From the NCBI RefSeq assembly GCF_023953965.1, contig NZ_JAMLIX010000001.1:1426501-1490500 (forward strand): a stretch of DNA of 64,000 nt, given 5' to 3'. Origin of the DNA: Bosea sp. (in: a-proteobacteria). Its GTDB lineage: Bacteria > Pseudomonadota > Alphaproteobacteria > Rhizobiales > Beijerinckiaceae. The notes below the pieces were generated by a model. It was not told the origin of the DNA. It made no database searches and saw nothing but the letters and a program-made list of their open reading frames with translations. Shown piece by piece: positions 9,716-18,684 of the stretch (the first letter of the stretch is position 1; the number at the start of each line of letters is the position of its first letter). Both the position numbers and the translations under genes were made by a program.

Positions 9716-9732
9716 ATTAGAATGATTCTAAT
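9716..9732. promoter_or_regulatory. Irr-type iron control element (ICE) upstream of the P-type ATPase gene
   Basis: ATTAGAATGATTCTAAT is a perfect palindrome around a central G and contains TTAGAA-N3-TTCTAA, the core of the Irr box (ICE) of Rhizobiales. It sits in the 101-bp gap after the HlyD gene, immediately before the metal-ATPase gene. In this order Irr acts under iron limitation; repression from here would shut an iron-export pump when iron is scarce. Binding is inferred from the motif only. Confidence 0.6.
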
Positions 9733-9735
9733 TTA

Positions 9736-11745
9736 GTGCGATCCGAAGCTGGTGGAAATCCATCGGCCGCCGATCCCGCATGGGAGGCTGTGTTGCAGCG
9801 TTTTGCGTCGGGCCTGTCCGTCGCGCTCACGGCCGCGACCGTGATCGGTCTCCTGCTCGCCCTTGCGGGCGGCTGGCTTCCGGAGCGCGGGTTTGCGCCC
9901 CAGATCACCCTGGCCGGCACGGCGCTCGCCTATCTGGCCGGGGGCGTGCCGACCGGGTGGCGGGCGGCGCGAGCGCTCTGGCGCGACCATGTCTTCGACA
10001 TCGACCTCCTGATGATCATCGCCGCCATCGCGGCGGCGATCGTCGGCGCCGCGGTCGAGGGGGCGGTGCTGCTGACGCTGTTCAGCCTGTCGACGACGCT
10101 CGAGGAGCGGGCGATGGGGCGGGCCCGGCGCGCCATCGAGGCGCTGATGCTGCTGCGCCCCGAAACGGCGCTGCGCAAGACGCAGGACGGCACGATCGAG
10201 GAGATCCCGGCGGCCGATCTCGGCGTCGGCGATCTGGTGGTGCTTCGCCCCGGCGCGCGCGTTCCGGCCGATGGCGTGATCGTCACCGGGCGCGGCTCGC
10301 TGGACGAATCCACGATCACCGGCGAATCGATGCCGGTTCGCCGGGAGCCCGGCGCCCAGGTCTTCGAGGCGACGGTCAATCTCGACGGGGTTCTCGAGGT
10401 CAGGATCGCGAAAAACCTCGAGCACTCCACCGTTGCCCGGATGATCGCGCTCGTCACGCAGGCGCAAGCCGCGAAGGCGCCTTCCGAACGGTTCAGCGCC
10501 TGGTTCGGGCAGCGTTACACGGTCGCGGTGCTGCTCGGCTCGCTCGTCGCGCTCAGCGTCTTCCTCTGGCTCGGAAACCCGTGGGAGACGGCGCTCTACC
10601 GGGCTGCGACCATGCTGGTGGCGGCCAGCCCCTGCGCCATCGTGATCTCCGTGCCCGCCGCGATCCTGTCGGCGCTGTCGGCGGCGGCGCGCGGCGGCGT
10701 GCTGTTCAAGGGCGGGGCCGCGCTCGAAACGCTCGCGAGCGTCGACGTCTTCGCCTTCGACAAGACGGGGACCCTGACGACGGGGCGCGCCAGCGTGATG
10801 GGCCTCGTCGCGCTCAATGGCGACGAGGATCGCCTGATCGCGACGCTGGCCGGCCTCGAGGCCCATTCCGAGCATCCGATCGCCGATGCCCTGCGGCGCG
10901 AGGCCGCCCGGCGCGGCCTCGCCGTCCGCGTGGCGCGAAACGTCCGGGCGCTGCCCAGCGCCGGCATCACGGGCGAGGACGATGTCGGGCCGCTCTGGGC
11001 GGGAAACCGCCGGATGGTCGAGGCCATGGGCGCCTCGGCCGACCAGGCGGCTTTGCAGGTGCTTCGGGACGGAGCCGAGACCGTGGTCTATCTCGGGCGC
11101 GGGGCCGATCTCCTCGGTGCCGTCAGCGTCGCCGACCGGCCGCGCGAGACCTCCGCCGGCGCGCTCGCGGCGCTCAGGGCCGGCGGGGTGACGACGATCC
11201 TGATGATGACCGGCGACAGGCGGCCGGTCGCGCTGCGCATCGGGGATGAGCTCGGTCTCAAGGACGGGGAGATCCATGCGGAGATGCTGCCGCAGGACAA
11301 GGTCCGGCTGGTCGCCGAAGCGGGGCGGGGACGAAAGCTCGCCTTCGTCGGCGACGGGGTCAACGACGCGGCGGCGCTGGCGCGCGCCGATGTCGGCGTC
11401 GCCATGGGGGTGGCGGGCTCCGAGGTCGCGCTCCAGGCGGCCGATGTGGCGCTGCTGTCGGAGGATATGGGGCGGCTGGCGGCGGCGCATCGGCTGTCGC
11501 GGCGGACCGCGGCGGTCATCCGTCAGAACCTCGCCTTCGCGATCGGCGCCATGCTCATCCTCGTGACCGGCGCCGCCTTCTTCGCGCTGCCGCTGCCGCT
11601 CGCGGTCATCGGGCATGAGGGTGGGACGGTGCTCGTCGTCCTCAACGGCCTGCGGCTCTTGGGCGATCCGATCCGCGACGTGTCGCGGCCATCCCTGCCT
11701 GCCCGGCCGGAGGAGCCGGGTTCCGATAGGCCAGGAGCAGGATAA
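9736..11745 (+). CDS. P1B-4-type heavy-metal-translocating P-type ATPase (probable Fe2+/Co2+ efflux)
   Basis: Inner-membrane metal-efflux ATPase, up to 669 residues. Visible motifs: TGES actuator loop, SPC in the ion-binding membrane helix (AASPCAIVIS), DKTGTLTTG phosphorylation site, HSEHP nucleotide-domain motif, GDGVNDAAAL hinge, and HEGGT in the last membrane segment. SPC plus HEGGT, with no N-terminal metal-binding domain, marks the P1B-4 subgroup, which exports Fe2+ and/or Co2+ rather than Cu or Zn. The Irr-like box next to the start favours iron. The furthest upstream in-frame start is GTG 9736, only 3 bp after the box and without a clear ribosome-binding site. GTG 9790 or TTG 9793, after GGGAGG, are credible alternatives. 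The 3' end overlaps the convergent gene by 104 bp. Confidence 0.9.
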   Translation: MRSEAGGNPSAADPAWEAVLQRFASGLSVALTAATVIGLLLALAGGWLPERGFAPQITLAGTALAYLAGGVPTGWRAARALWRDHVFDIDLLMIIAAIAAAIVGAAVEGAVLLTLFSLSTTLEERAMGRARRAIEALMLLRPETALRKTQDGTIEEIPAADLGVGDLVVLRPGARVPADGVIVTGRGSLDESTITGESMPVRREPGAQVFEATVNLDGVLEVRIAKNLEHSTVARMIALVTQAQAAKAPSERFSAWFGQRYTVAVLLGSLVALSVFLWLGNPWETALYRAATMLVAASPCAIVISVPAAILSALSAAARGGVLFKGGAALETLASVDVFAFDKTGTLTTGRASVMGLVALNGDEDRLIATLAGLEAHSEHPIADALRREAARRGLAVRVARNVRALPSAGITGEDDVGPLWAGNRRMVEAMGASADQAALQVLRDGAETVVYLGRGADLLGAVSVADRPRETSAGALAALRAGGVTTILMMTGDRRPVALRIGDELGLKDGEIHAEMLPQDKVRLVAEAGRGRKLAFVGDGVNDAAALARADVGVAMGVAGSEVALQAADVALLSEDMGRLAAAHRLSRRTAAVIRQNLAFAIGAMLILVTGAAFFALPLPLAVIGHEGGTVLVVLNGLRLLGDPIRDVSRPSLPARPEEPGSDRPGAG

Positions 11746-12946
11746 CCAGCAGCAGGACATCGGGGGATTTCGAAGAGAGTGCGTTGTTCGACAGCGCCGC
11801 CGCGAGCGAAATCGCCGTGGCGATCCAGGCGGCCAGCGGCGCCTGGCGCAGCAACTGGAAGATGAACCAGAAGAAGGTCACCGCGAGAAGCAATGCGATC
11901 GGAAAGCCGAATAGAAGCGTCAGAGAGACCGGCGTGCTCTCGATAAAGGGCAAGTGCAGCTTTTCGTTGAGGATCCTCATCGTCTCGTTGGCGTCCATGC
12001 CGAGGAGGATGTCTTTCCAGCTTACATATTGGAATATGTCGTAGATCTTGACGCGGGCATCGTAGTTCTGATCGAAGAGCGTGTTGCTGAACCGGTTCAG
12101 CAGGCCGGCCGAGAACAGCACCGCGATCAGGGCTGCGCCCGCGCCGAGCGTGATCAGCAGCGTGACGAGCTTCGCCTGCCGCTGATGGCGGGCGGACAGG
12201 CCGGGCCAGGGCAGGAGGACGATCAGGAGCAGGATCTCGCCGGCGGCGAGCAGCAGGGCGGCCCGGGCGCCCGATGCCGCCGTGCCGACGAACAGGATGG
12301 CGATGCACAGCGCGCGCACCCAGACGCTCCAGCGCGTCAGCACGACGAAGCCGATGGCGGTGGCGCTGAATGCGCCGAGCGCCAGCGGGTGGTAGGTCAG
12401 CCCGATCGGACGGAACTGCAGTTCCGCGATGGGATAGGGGAAGAGCCGATGCCGGGTGGCGGCTTCCACCGTTCCGATCACGGCGCTGAGGACGAGCATC
12501 CCGAGCATGACGTTTCCGAGCGCCCGGCGCACATCCTCCCCGAGGAACAGCATGATCATCGCCGCCGCGCAGGCGGCCAGATAGGCATCGATGAGGAAGC
12601 CGGCCGAGCCGGCGAGGCCCATGACGGCGAGATAGGGCAGGAGCAGCAGGAACAGCGCCGCATAGAGCAGCGTCGCGCTGAACAGCCTGATCTCGTCGCC
12701 TTCGAGGCGGATGGGGCGCGTCGCCAGGATGGCGGCGAGCACCAGGAAGATCGCATAGGTTCCGATATGCAGCTTCTCGGGAAAGCTCCCTCCCGGGGTG
12801 GAATAGGACACCACCATGTTCATCAATTGAGGGGAGATGACGGTGCGGAGCAGGAAGGCGAGCGCCGCGAGCAGGAAGAAGAGCAGCGTGACGGCGTTCC
12901 GGCGACGGGCCTGAGCGGACAGGTATTCTGCGGCAATCTCGCTCAC
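11642..12946 (-). CDS. O-antigen ligase/polymerase-like (Wzy/WaaL-type) polysaccharide membrane protein
   Basis: Polytopic inner-membrane protein of 434 residues with roughly eleven hydrophobic helices. A large periplasmic loop lies between helices near residues 265-330 (NRFSNTLFDQNYDARVKIYD). The GARAALL segment and the surrounding helix pattern are typical of the Wzy_C/O-antigen ligase superfamily, which polymerises or ligates lipid-linked glycans. No glycosyltransferase genes lie nearby, so the glycan is unknown. The last ~34 codons overlap the 3' end of the P-type ATPase on the other strand; the C-terminal tail is proline- and arginine-rich and may be non-essential. The family call rests on topology and one short motif. 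Confidence 0.65.
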   Translation of the reverse strand: MSEIAAEYLSAQARRRNAVTLLFFLLAALAFLLRTVISPQLMNMVVSYSTPGGSFPEKLHIGTYAIFLVLAAILATRPIRLEGDEIRLFSATLLYAALFLLLLPYLAVMGLAGSAGFLIDAYLAACAAAMIMLFLGEDVRRALGNVMLGMLVLSAVIGTVEAATRHRLFPYPIAELQFRPIGLTYHPLALGAFSATAIGFVVLTRWSVWVRALCIAILFVGTAASGARAALLLAAGEILLLIVLLPWPGLSARHQRQAKLVTLLITLGAGAALIAVLFSAGLLNRFSNTLFDQNYDARVKIYDIFQYVSWKDILLGMDANETMRILNEKLHLPFIESTPVSLTLLFGFPIALLLAVTFFWFIFQLLRQAPLAAWIATAISLAAALSNNALSSKSPDVLLLVILLLAYRNPAPPAGQAGMAATRRGSDRPRAAGR

Positions 12947-13048
12947 GGCTATCCAACCAGCTTGCGGCGCGCGGCCGGGATCACGGGTTCGACCTTATGA
13001 ATATCGCTTACGGAACATTCCCTTACAGGACGGTAACGCCGGTGGAAT

Positions 13049-14434
13049 CTAGCCCGGCGCCCCGGGCCGGGGTATGGGGCCGCGCATCCTCTCCCAGGCC
13101 CGCGCCAGCCTGAGCACGCCGAGATCGTCGAAGCGCCGGCCGGTGATCTGGAGGCCGATCGGCAGGCCCGTTTTCGTCAGCCCGGCATGGACCGAGATCG
13201 CCGGCTGGTCCGACATGTTCGCCGCCACCGTGAAGCCGATATGCTCGAAGGGCCGCGCCGGGTCGTCGACCGGCGAGGCCCATTCAGCCGGAAAGCTCGG
13301 CACCGGCGAGACCGGGGAGAGGATGAAGTCGTAAGGCCGGATCGCTTGCAGCGCGGCCTCGCGCATCGCCATCATCTGGCTCATGCCGCGATAGACGCGC
13401 TCGCCCGACAGCTCCCTCCCGCCCTCCGCCCAGCGGAAGATATAGGGCAGCACCTTGGCCTGCTTCTCGGCCGGCAGGGCGCCGATATCGACCCAGGCGC
13501 GCTGGCGCCAGAAATCGTCGAGCCCGTCGAGCATCGCGCGGGTGATGTGCGGCGCGACCGGCGCGACGATGGCGCCGGCCTCCGCGAAGGCCCGCGCCGC
13601 CGCCTCGACGACCGCCCTGGTCTCGGGCTCGACGGCAAGGCCGATCCCGGCATCGAGCTGGAGGCCGAGGCGCAGGCCCTTCGGATCGTGCTCGAGCGCC
13701 AGCCAGTCGATCTCCTGCGGCGGCAGGCTCATCGGATCGCGCGGATCGGGTTTCGACAGTTCGCGCATCATCAGCGCGGCGTCTTCGACCGTGCGCGTCA
13801 TCGGCCCGGCGACGCGCCCGTAATAGGTCGGATCGATCGGCACGCGCCCGAATGAGGGCTTCAAGCCCACGAGCCCGCACCAACCCGCCGGCAGCCGGAC
13901 CGAGCCGCCGATATCGGTGCCGACATGCAAGGGGCCGTAGCCGGCCGCTCCAGCAGCACCAGCGCCGGCCGAGGAGCCGCCGGGATTCCTGCTGGTGTCC
14001 CAGGGGTTGCGCGCGAGCTTGTGGAAGCTCGACAGCCCCGACGAGAGCATGCCGTAATCGGGCATCGTCGTCTTGGCGAGGATGATCGTGCCGGCCTCGC
14101 GCAGCCGCGCCGCCGGGGGCGCGTCGTCGGCGGCGGGGGCGAGATCGGTCGCGGCGGTGCCGAGCGGCACGGCCACGCCCCTGGTGCGAATGTTCTCCTT
14201 GATCGTGCCGGGCACGCCGTCGAGCGGCAGCGCCTCGGCCCTCAGCCAGCGCGCCTCGGAGGCTTTCGCCTGCGCCAGCGCGCCCTCGGGGTCATAGGCC
14301 CAGAGCGCGTTAAGATGCGGCTCCCAGGCAGCGATGCGGGCGATCACCGCCCGCGTCACCTCGACCGGCGAGAGCCGGCGCGCCCTGTAGGCGGCAAGAA
14401 GCTCGCTGGCGCTCAGATCGGCAAGGTCGGTCAT
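13049..14434 (-). CDS. Amidase-signature family amidohydrolase
   Basis: Hydrolase of 461 residues with the full Ser-cisSer-Lys triad: Lys79 in GTIKEN, cis-Ser154 in NPGGSSAG and nucleophile Ser178 in DIGGSVR, at the expected spacing. The substrate cannot be read from sequence. It is the last gene of a minus-strand run after a peptide-type binding protein and two permeases (20-bp gap from the permease stop), which suggests that the imported compound carries an amide bond cleaved in the cytoplasm. It is not GatA: no gatB or gatC is present and the C-terminus differs. Confidence 0.9.
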   Translation of the reverse strand: MTDLADLSASELLAAYRARRLSPVEVTRAVIARIAAWEPHLNALWAYDPEGALAQAKASEARWLRAEALPLDGVPGTIKENIRTRGVAVPLGTAATDLAPAADDAPPAARLREAGTIILAKTTMPDYGMLSSGLSSFHKLARNPWDTSRNPGGSSAGAGAAGAAGYGPLHVGTDIGGSVRLPAGWCGLVGLKPSFGRVPIDPTYYGRVAGPMTRTVEDAALMMRELSKPDPRDPMSLPPQEIDWLALEHDPKGLRLGLQLDAGIGLAVEPETRAVVEAAARAFAEAGAIVAPVAPHITRAMLDGLDDFWRQRAWVDIGALPAEKQAKVLPYIFRWAEGGRELSGERVYRGMSQMMAMREAALQAIRPYDFILSPVSPVPSFPAEWASPVDDPARPFEHIGFTVAANMSDQPAISVHAGLTKTGLPIGLQITGRRFDDLGVLRLARAWERMRGPIPRPGAPG

Positions 14435-14453
14435 CGAAGCTTCCTTACATCTC

Positions 14454-15299
14454 TCACCGGCTGCGGCGCAGGCGCGGATCGACGGCGTCGCGCAGGCCGT
14501 CGCCGAGCAGGTTGAAGCCCAGCACCGTCAGCGCGATCGCGGCGCCGGGAAAGATCGCGAGCCAGGGCTGCGCCGCCATGAAGGTCTGTGCCTCGTTGAG
14601 CATCCGCCCCCAGGAGGGGTTGGGCGGCTGCGTGCCCAATCCGAGATAGGACAGCCCCGCCTCGGCCAGCACCGCGAGCGCGAACTGGATCGTCGCCTGC
14701 ACCGCCAGGATGCCGGCGATGTTGGGCAGCACGTGACGCAGCGTGATCTGGCGGTCGTCGAGCCCGGCCGCCCGCGCCGCCTGGATGAAGTCCTGCGCCC
14801 TGACCTGCAGGGCCGCCCCGCGCGCGAGCCGCGCGAAATAGGGCAGGTTCAGGACGGCGATGGCGACGACGGCGTTGAGCATGCCCGGTCCCGCGATCGC
14901 GGTCATCATGATCGCGGTCAGCACGGCCGGAAAGGCATGGGTGAAATCGGCCGTACGCATGATGGCATGGTCGAGCAGGCCGTCGCGCCGGACGGAAGCC
15001 GCCAGTCCCAGCGCCGTCCCCGCGACCATGCCGACGCCGACGGCGCCGAGCCCCACCGCCAGCGAATTGCGCGCGCCCACCATGATCATCGAGAAGACGT
15101 CCCGCCCGAACGGATCGGTGCCGAACCAATGCGCGGCGGAGGGGCCTTGCAGCCGGTTCAGGATCGCCATCCGCGTCGGCGGCCAGGGCGTCCAGAGGTA
15201 GGAGATCAGCGCCATCGCGACGACGAGCCCGGTGAGCGCCGCCCCGATCACGCAGGAGGGCGTCAGCCACCAGCGCCGCCGGCCGCCCGCGCCGCTCAT
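14454..15299 (-). CDS. Peptide-type ABC transporter permease (DppC-like)
   Basis: Inner-membrane permease of 281 residues. It has an N-terminal helix, a GTDPFGRDVFSMIMVGARNS segment and the EAA-type cytoplasmic loop (AARAAGLDDRQITLRHVLPN), followed by LSYLGLGTQPPNPSWG, the hallmark of the DppC/OppC group. The ATG overlaps the stop of the DppB-like gene (ATGA). It belongs to a four-gene minus-strand operon with the binding protein, partner permease and amidase; no ATPase gene lies in the operon. Confidence 0.93.
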   Translation of the reverse strand: MSGAGGRRRWWLTPSCVIGAALTGLVVAMALISYLWTPWPPTRMAILNRLQGPSAAHWFGTDPFGRDVFSMIMVGARNSLAVGLGAVGVGMVAGTALGLAASVRRDGLLDHAIMRTADFTHAFPAVLTAIMMTAIAGPGMLNAVVAIAVLNLPYFARLARGAALQVRAQDFIQAARAAGLDDRQITLRHVLPNIAGILAVQATIQFALAVLAEAGLSYLGLGTQPPNPSWGRMLNEAQTFMAAQPWLAIFPGAAIALTVLGFNLLGDGLRDAVDPRLRRSR

Positions 15300-16237
15300 G
15301 CCTGCCTCAGCCGCGGGTCGATCAGCCCGTAGGTGAGCTCGACCACGAAATTGATCAGGATCGCCGCCCCCGCGAACAACAGGACGAGGTCCTTGACCAC
15401 GATCAGGTCGTGCTGGGCGATGGCCTGGAAGACGAGCCGCCCCAGCCCCGGCAGGGCGAAGACGTTCTCGATGATGATCGCGCCGGCGATCAGCACCGAG
15501 AATTGCAGGCCGAGGATGGTCACGACCGGGATCAGCGCGTTGCGCAGCGCATGCCGGCGCAGCGTCGTGCCCTCGCTCAGGCCCTTGGCGCGGGCGGTGC
15601 GGACGAAATCCTCCTGCAGCGTGTCGAGCATCGACGAGCGCGTCATCCGCGCGATGATCGCCGCCTGCGGCAGCGCCAGCGCGAGCGCCGGCAGGAGGAG
15701 CGCCTTCAGCGCGGCGCCCGGCTCCTGCCAGCCCGGAAAGCCGCCGGCCGGCAGCCAGCCGAGCCCGACGGCGAAGACGAGCACGAGCAGGAGGCCGAAC
15801 CAGAAATTCGGGATGGCGAGCCCGGCCTGGGCGAAGGCCATCACGCCCGCATCGGCCGGACCGCCATGGCGCGCGGCGGCGAAGACGCCGAGCGGGATGC
15901 CGATCGCGGTCGAAAGCCCGATCGCCATCAGCGCCAGCGGCAGCGTCACCGCCATCCGTTCGAGGATGAGCTTGGAGACCGGCACGCGATAGGTATAGCT
16001 CAGCCCGAGATCGCCGGTGGCGAGCCCGCCGAGCCAGAGCACGAAGCGCAGCGCGGCGGGCTTGTCGAGGCCCATCTCGGCGCGCAGCGCGGCGAGCGCC
16101 TCCGGCGCCGGGTTGAGCCCGAGCGCCACCGCCGCCGGATCGCCGGGCAGGATTTCGAGCATGACGAAGATCACCAGCGCCGCCGCCAGCAGGGTCAGGA
16201 TGAGCGCGGTGAGCCGGCGCAGGACGTAGCCGGTCAC
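15296..16237 (-). CDS. Peptide-type ABC transporter permease (DppB-like)
   Basis: Inner-membrane permease of 313 residues opening with the typical DppB N-terminus (GYVLRRLTALILTLLAAALV) and PGDPAAVALG. It has about six membrane helices and the EAA loop TARAKGLSEGTTLRRHALRN, and ends VELTYGLIDPRLRQA. The start is GTG at 16237, 16 bp after the stop of the binding-protein gene, and it overlaps the DppC-like partner. Together these would form the pore for the binding protein encoded at 16254-17744. Confidence 0.93.
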   Translation of the reverse strand: MTGYVLRRLTALILTLLAAALVIFVMLEILPGDPAAVALGLNPAPEALAALRAEMGLDKPAALRFVLWLGGLATGDLGLSYTYRVPVSKLILERMAVTLPLALMAIGLSTAIGIPLGVFAAARHGGPADAGVMAFAQAGLAIPNFWFGLLLVLVFAVGLGWLPAGGFPGWQEPGAALKALLLPALALALPQAAIIARMTRSSMLDTLQEDFVRTARAKGLSEGTTLRRHALRNALIPVVTILGLQFSVLIAGAIIIENVFALPGLGRLVFQAIAQHDLIVVKDLVLLFAGAAILINFVVELTYGLIDPRLRQA

Positions 16238-16253
16238 CTCGGAAGACCGCGGC

Positions 16254-17744
16254 TCACCGCCAGCTGAGCTCCGCCAGCGGCGTCACCGGCAGGGGCCAGT
16301 CGGTCCACATCCCCTCCAGCGCGGCATTGGCGACGGTGATCTTGGGCAGGACGAACAGGAAGCCGTTGACCGCGTCGCGCGCGAGCTTCTCCTGCGCCTG
16401 CCGGTAGAGGGCATTGCGTTCCGCCTCCGGCAGGGTCGTTGCGATCCTGGCGATCAGCGCCTTGAAGTCCGGGTCCTTGTACTGGAAGTAGTAGCCGTCG
16501 CGCGCATAGATATCGATGTCGAGCGGCTCGGTATGGGCGATGATGCTGAGGTCGTAGTCCTTGTTGCGGAAGACGCGCTCCAGCCATTGCGGGAATTCGA
16601 GCGACTCGATCGCCGCCTTGACGCCGACATCGGCCAGCATCGCCGCGACGATCTCGCCGGAGCGGCGGGCATAGGACGGCGGCGGCAGCTTCAGCGTGCA
16701 GGAGAAGCCGTTCGGGAAACCGGCCTCGGCCAGCAACGCCCTGGCCTTGGCGGGGTCGTAAGGGTAGGTGCCGGTCAGATCGACATAGGCCGGGTGCAGC
16801 GGCGAGAAATGGCTGCCGATCAGCGGCACGTCGAAGCCGTAGACGCCGAGCGCGATCGCCTTGCGGTCGAGCGCGTGCGCAATCGCCTGCCGGACCTTGA
16901 GATTGTCGAAGGGCGGCTTGCCGTTGTTGGTGGCGAGCACGGTCTCGCCCTCGGTCGCGCCGATCGTGACCTTGAGCCTCGGATCGGCCCTGAGCTGCGG
17001 CACCGCCTCGGGCGCCGAGAGGTTGGTGTGGGCGTCGACGTCGCCGGCCCGGAGCGCCGCGACCTGCGCCTGCGGATCGGACATGAAGCGGAAGGTGGCC
17101 CGCGCCAGCGCCGGTGCCTGCCCCCAATAGCCGTCGAAGCGGGTAAGCTCGAGCCGGTCGCCGCGGTTCCAGCGGGCGAATTTGAACGGGCCGGTGCCGA
17201 CCGGGTCGGTCTTGTTGCCGGCTGCCGTCGCCGGCGAGACGATCACCGCGTCGCCCCAGGCGAGGCCGTAGAGGAAATTGGCGGTGGGCTGCTTCAGCCT
17301 GATCACCACGCTCGCCGGATCGGGCGTCTCGATCGTCGCGATCGGCGTGAAGAGCTGGCGCTGGGCATTGGTGGAATCGGGGGCGAGCGCCCGCTCGAAG
17401 GAGAACTTCACCTGATCGGCGGTGAAGGGCGTGCCGTCATGAAAGCGCACGCCCTGCCGGAGCTTGAAGCGATAGGTGACGGCGTCGTCGCCGAGCTGCC
17501 AGCTCTCGGCGAGGCAAGGCTGAAGCTTGCCGGTCCGGTCGATTTTGACCAGGCCCTCGAAGATGTTCTGGAGCGTGACCTCGCGGATCGCCTGGGCTGC
17601 GCCCGAGGTCGGGTCCAGCGTCGGCGGCTCCAGCGTCTGGGCGATGGTGACGGCGTCCTTCGGCTGCGCCAGCGCGGCGCGGGGAAGCCCGGCCGCCAGC
17701 GCCGCCAGTCCCGCCCCGGCCAGGAGTTCACGCCGCGTCGTCAT
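16254..17744 (-). CDS. Family 5 ABC substrate-binding protein (peptide/nickel type), Tat-like signal
   Basis: Periplasmic solute-binding protein of 496 residues, SBP family 5. The N-terminus TTRRELLAGAGLAALAAGLP has a twin-arginine-like motif followed by a hydrophobic stretch and an ALA cleavage site. The family signature region AESWQLGDDAVTYRFKLRQG is present, as are WNRGDRLELTRFDGYWG and LDRKAIALGVYG. First gene of the permease-permease-amidase operon, it would define substrate specificity. The ligand is unknown; the amidase suggests an amide-containing compound or short peptide. Confidence 0.92.
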   Translation of the reverse strand: MTTRRELLAGAGLAALAAGLPRAALAQPKDAVTIAQTLEPPTLDPTSGAAQAIREVTLQNIFEGLVKIDRTGKLQPCLAESWQLGDDAVTYRFKLRQGVRFHDGTPFTADQVKFSFERALAPDSTNAQRQLFTPIATIETPDPASVVIRLKQPTANFLYGLAWGDAVIVSPATAAGNKTDPVGTGPFKFARWNRGDRLELTRFDGYWGQAPALARATFRFMSDPQAQVAALRAGDVDAHTNLSAPEAVPQLRADPRLKVTIGATEGETVLATNNGKPPFDNLKVRQAIAHALDRKAIALGVYGFDVPLIGSHFSPLHPAYVDLTGTYPYDPAKARALLAEAGFPNGFSCTLKLPPPSYARRSGEIVAAMLADVGVKAAIESLEFPQWLERVFRNKDYDLSIIAHTEPLDIDIYARDGYYFQYKDPDFKALIARIATTLPEAERNALYRQAQEKLARDAVNGFLFVLPKITVANAALEGMWTDWPLPVTPLAELSWR

Positions 17745-17811
17745 CTGTCATCGCTCCGGTGTCGTTGCCGGGCGCGAGGATGGCGCCGGATGCCGCCTGA
17801 GCGCAAGCCCG

Positions 17812-18531
17812 TCAGGCCGCCACCGCGCTCATCCGCTCGGCGTTCATCACGCGCACGCCGCCGGGCACGATCAGGATGGTCTTTTCCCGGGCGAGGCGGG
17901 TGAAGGTGCGGCTGACGGTCTCGATGGTCAGGCCGAGGAAATCGGCGATGTCCTGCCGCGTCATCGGCAGCGGCACGGTGACCGAGGGCTTGCCGATTCG
18001 CGCCCAGCGCTGCTGCATGCCGTGCAGGAAGCAGATCAGCTTCTCCTCGGCCGTACGCCGGCCCAGCAGCATCATCTGCTCATGGGCGAGGGTGAGCTCA
18101 TGCGTGGCGAATTCGTGCAGCCGCTTCAGCAGATGCGGCTTGGCGTCGACCAGCGCGGTATAGGCGGCGCGCGAGAAGGCGCAGACGCTCACCGCGCCGA
18201 TGGCGTCGGCCGAGAAGCCATAGGCGTCGCGCATGGCGAGCCCGAGGAAATCGCCCGGCAGCGCGAAGCCGACCACCTGGCGGCGGCCATCGGCGAGCAG
18301 ATTGTAGAGGCGAACCGCCCCGGCCGTGACGTTGTAGACCGAATGCGCCTCGCGCCCCTGGGCGAACAGCGTCTCGCCGGCGGCGAAATGCGTCGGATGG
18401 GCCAGGGACTCCAGCAGCGCCAGCTCGTCCTCCGTCAGGGAGGCGCAGACGCTGACCCGGCGGACCATGCAGCTGCGGCAGCCGCCTCCGCCGCAGTCGG
18501 GGCCATCGCACGCCGCGAGCTGACCGTTCAC
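17812..18531 (-). CDS. Crp/Fnr-family regulator with FNR-type cysteines (FnrN/FixK-like)
   Basis: Oxygen-responsive transcription factor candidate of 239 residues. Cysteines at 8, 13, 18, 21 and 29, plus Cys117 in the effector domain, include C18-x2-C21-x7-C29, a layout able to hold an oxygen-labile [4Fe-4S] cluster as in FnrN-type proteins. The cNMP-like beta roll covers about residues 30-150. The C-terminal helix-turn-helix MTRQDIADFLGLTIETVSRT has the E-x2-SR recognition residues of FNR for TTGAT half-sites. The start is GTG at 18531, preceded on its strand by AGGAAG. An FNR-type box lies 84 bp upstream in the divergent promoter region, so autoregulation is plausible. Confidence 0.9.
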   Translation of the reverse strand: MNGQLAACDGPDCGGGGCRSCMVRRVSVCASLTEDELALLESLAHPTHFAAGETLFAQGREAHSVYNVTAGAVRLYNLLADGRRQVVGFALPGDFLGLAMRDAYGFSADAIGAVSVCAFSRAAYTALVDAKPHLLKRLHEFATHELTLAHEQMMLLGRRTAEEKLICFLHGMQQRWARIGKPSVTVPLPMTRQDIADFLGLTIETVSRTFTRLAREKTILIVPGGVRVMNAERMSAVAA

Positions 18532-18614
18532 GATCGTATCTTCCTGATCATCGGCCGACCATACCCTAATACGCCCGAACCGACAAAGTGGGCTCGCGAA
18601 TGCGGCCGAATGGT

Positions 18615-18628
18615 TTGATCCAGGTCAA
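18615..18628. promoter_or_regulatory. FNR/FixK anaerobox in a divergent promoter
   Basis: TTGATCCAGGTCAA fits TTGAY-N4-RTCAA and differs from the E. coli FNR consensus by one base. It lies between the FNR-like gene (minus) and the small gene at 18685 (plus), centred about 63 bp upstream of the latter's GTG and about 90 bp upstream of the regulator's GTG. A -10-like TATTAG on the minus strand (18571-18566) would put the box near -62 for the regulator gene. Confidence 0.65.
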
Positions 18629-18684
18629 TGCGCCCCGGTGGGCCCGGCAATCACGGTGTGCGTTCCGAAGACCGGAGAGCATTC

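Noticed and set aside
9733..11760. 675-codon minus-strand frame opposite the P-type ATPase
   Set aside because: Its Arg/Gly/Gln-rich composition is typical of the antisense of GC-rich genes; the plus strand carries every P-type ATPase motif.
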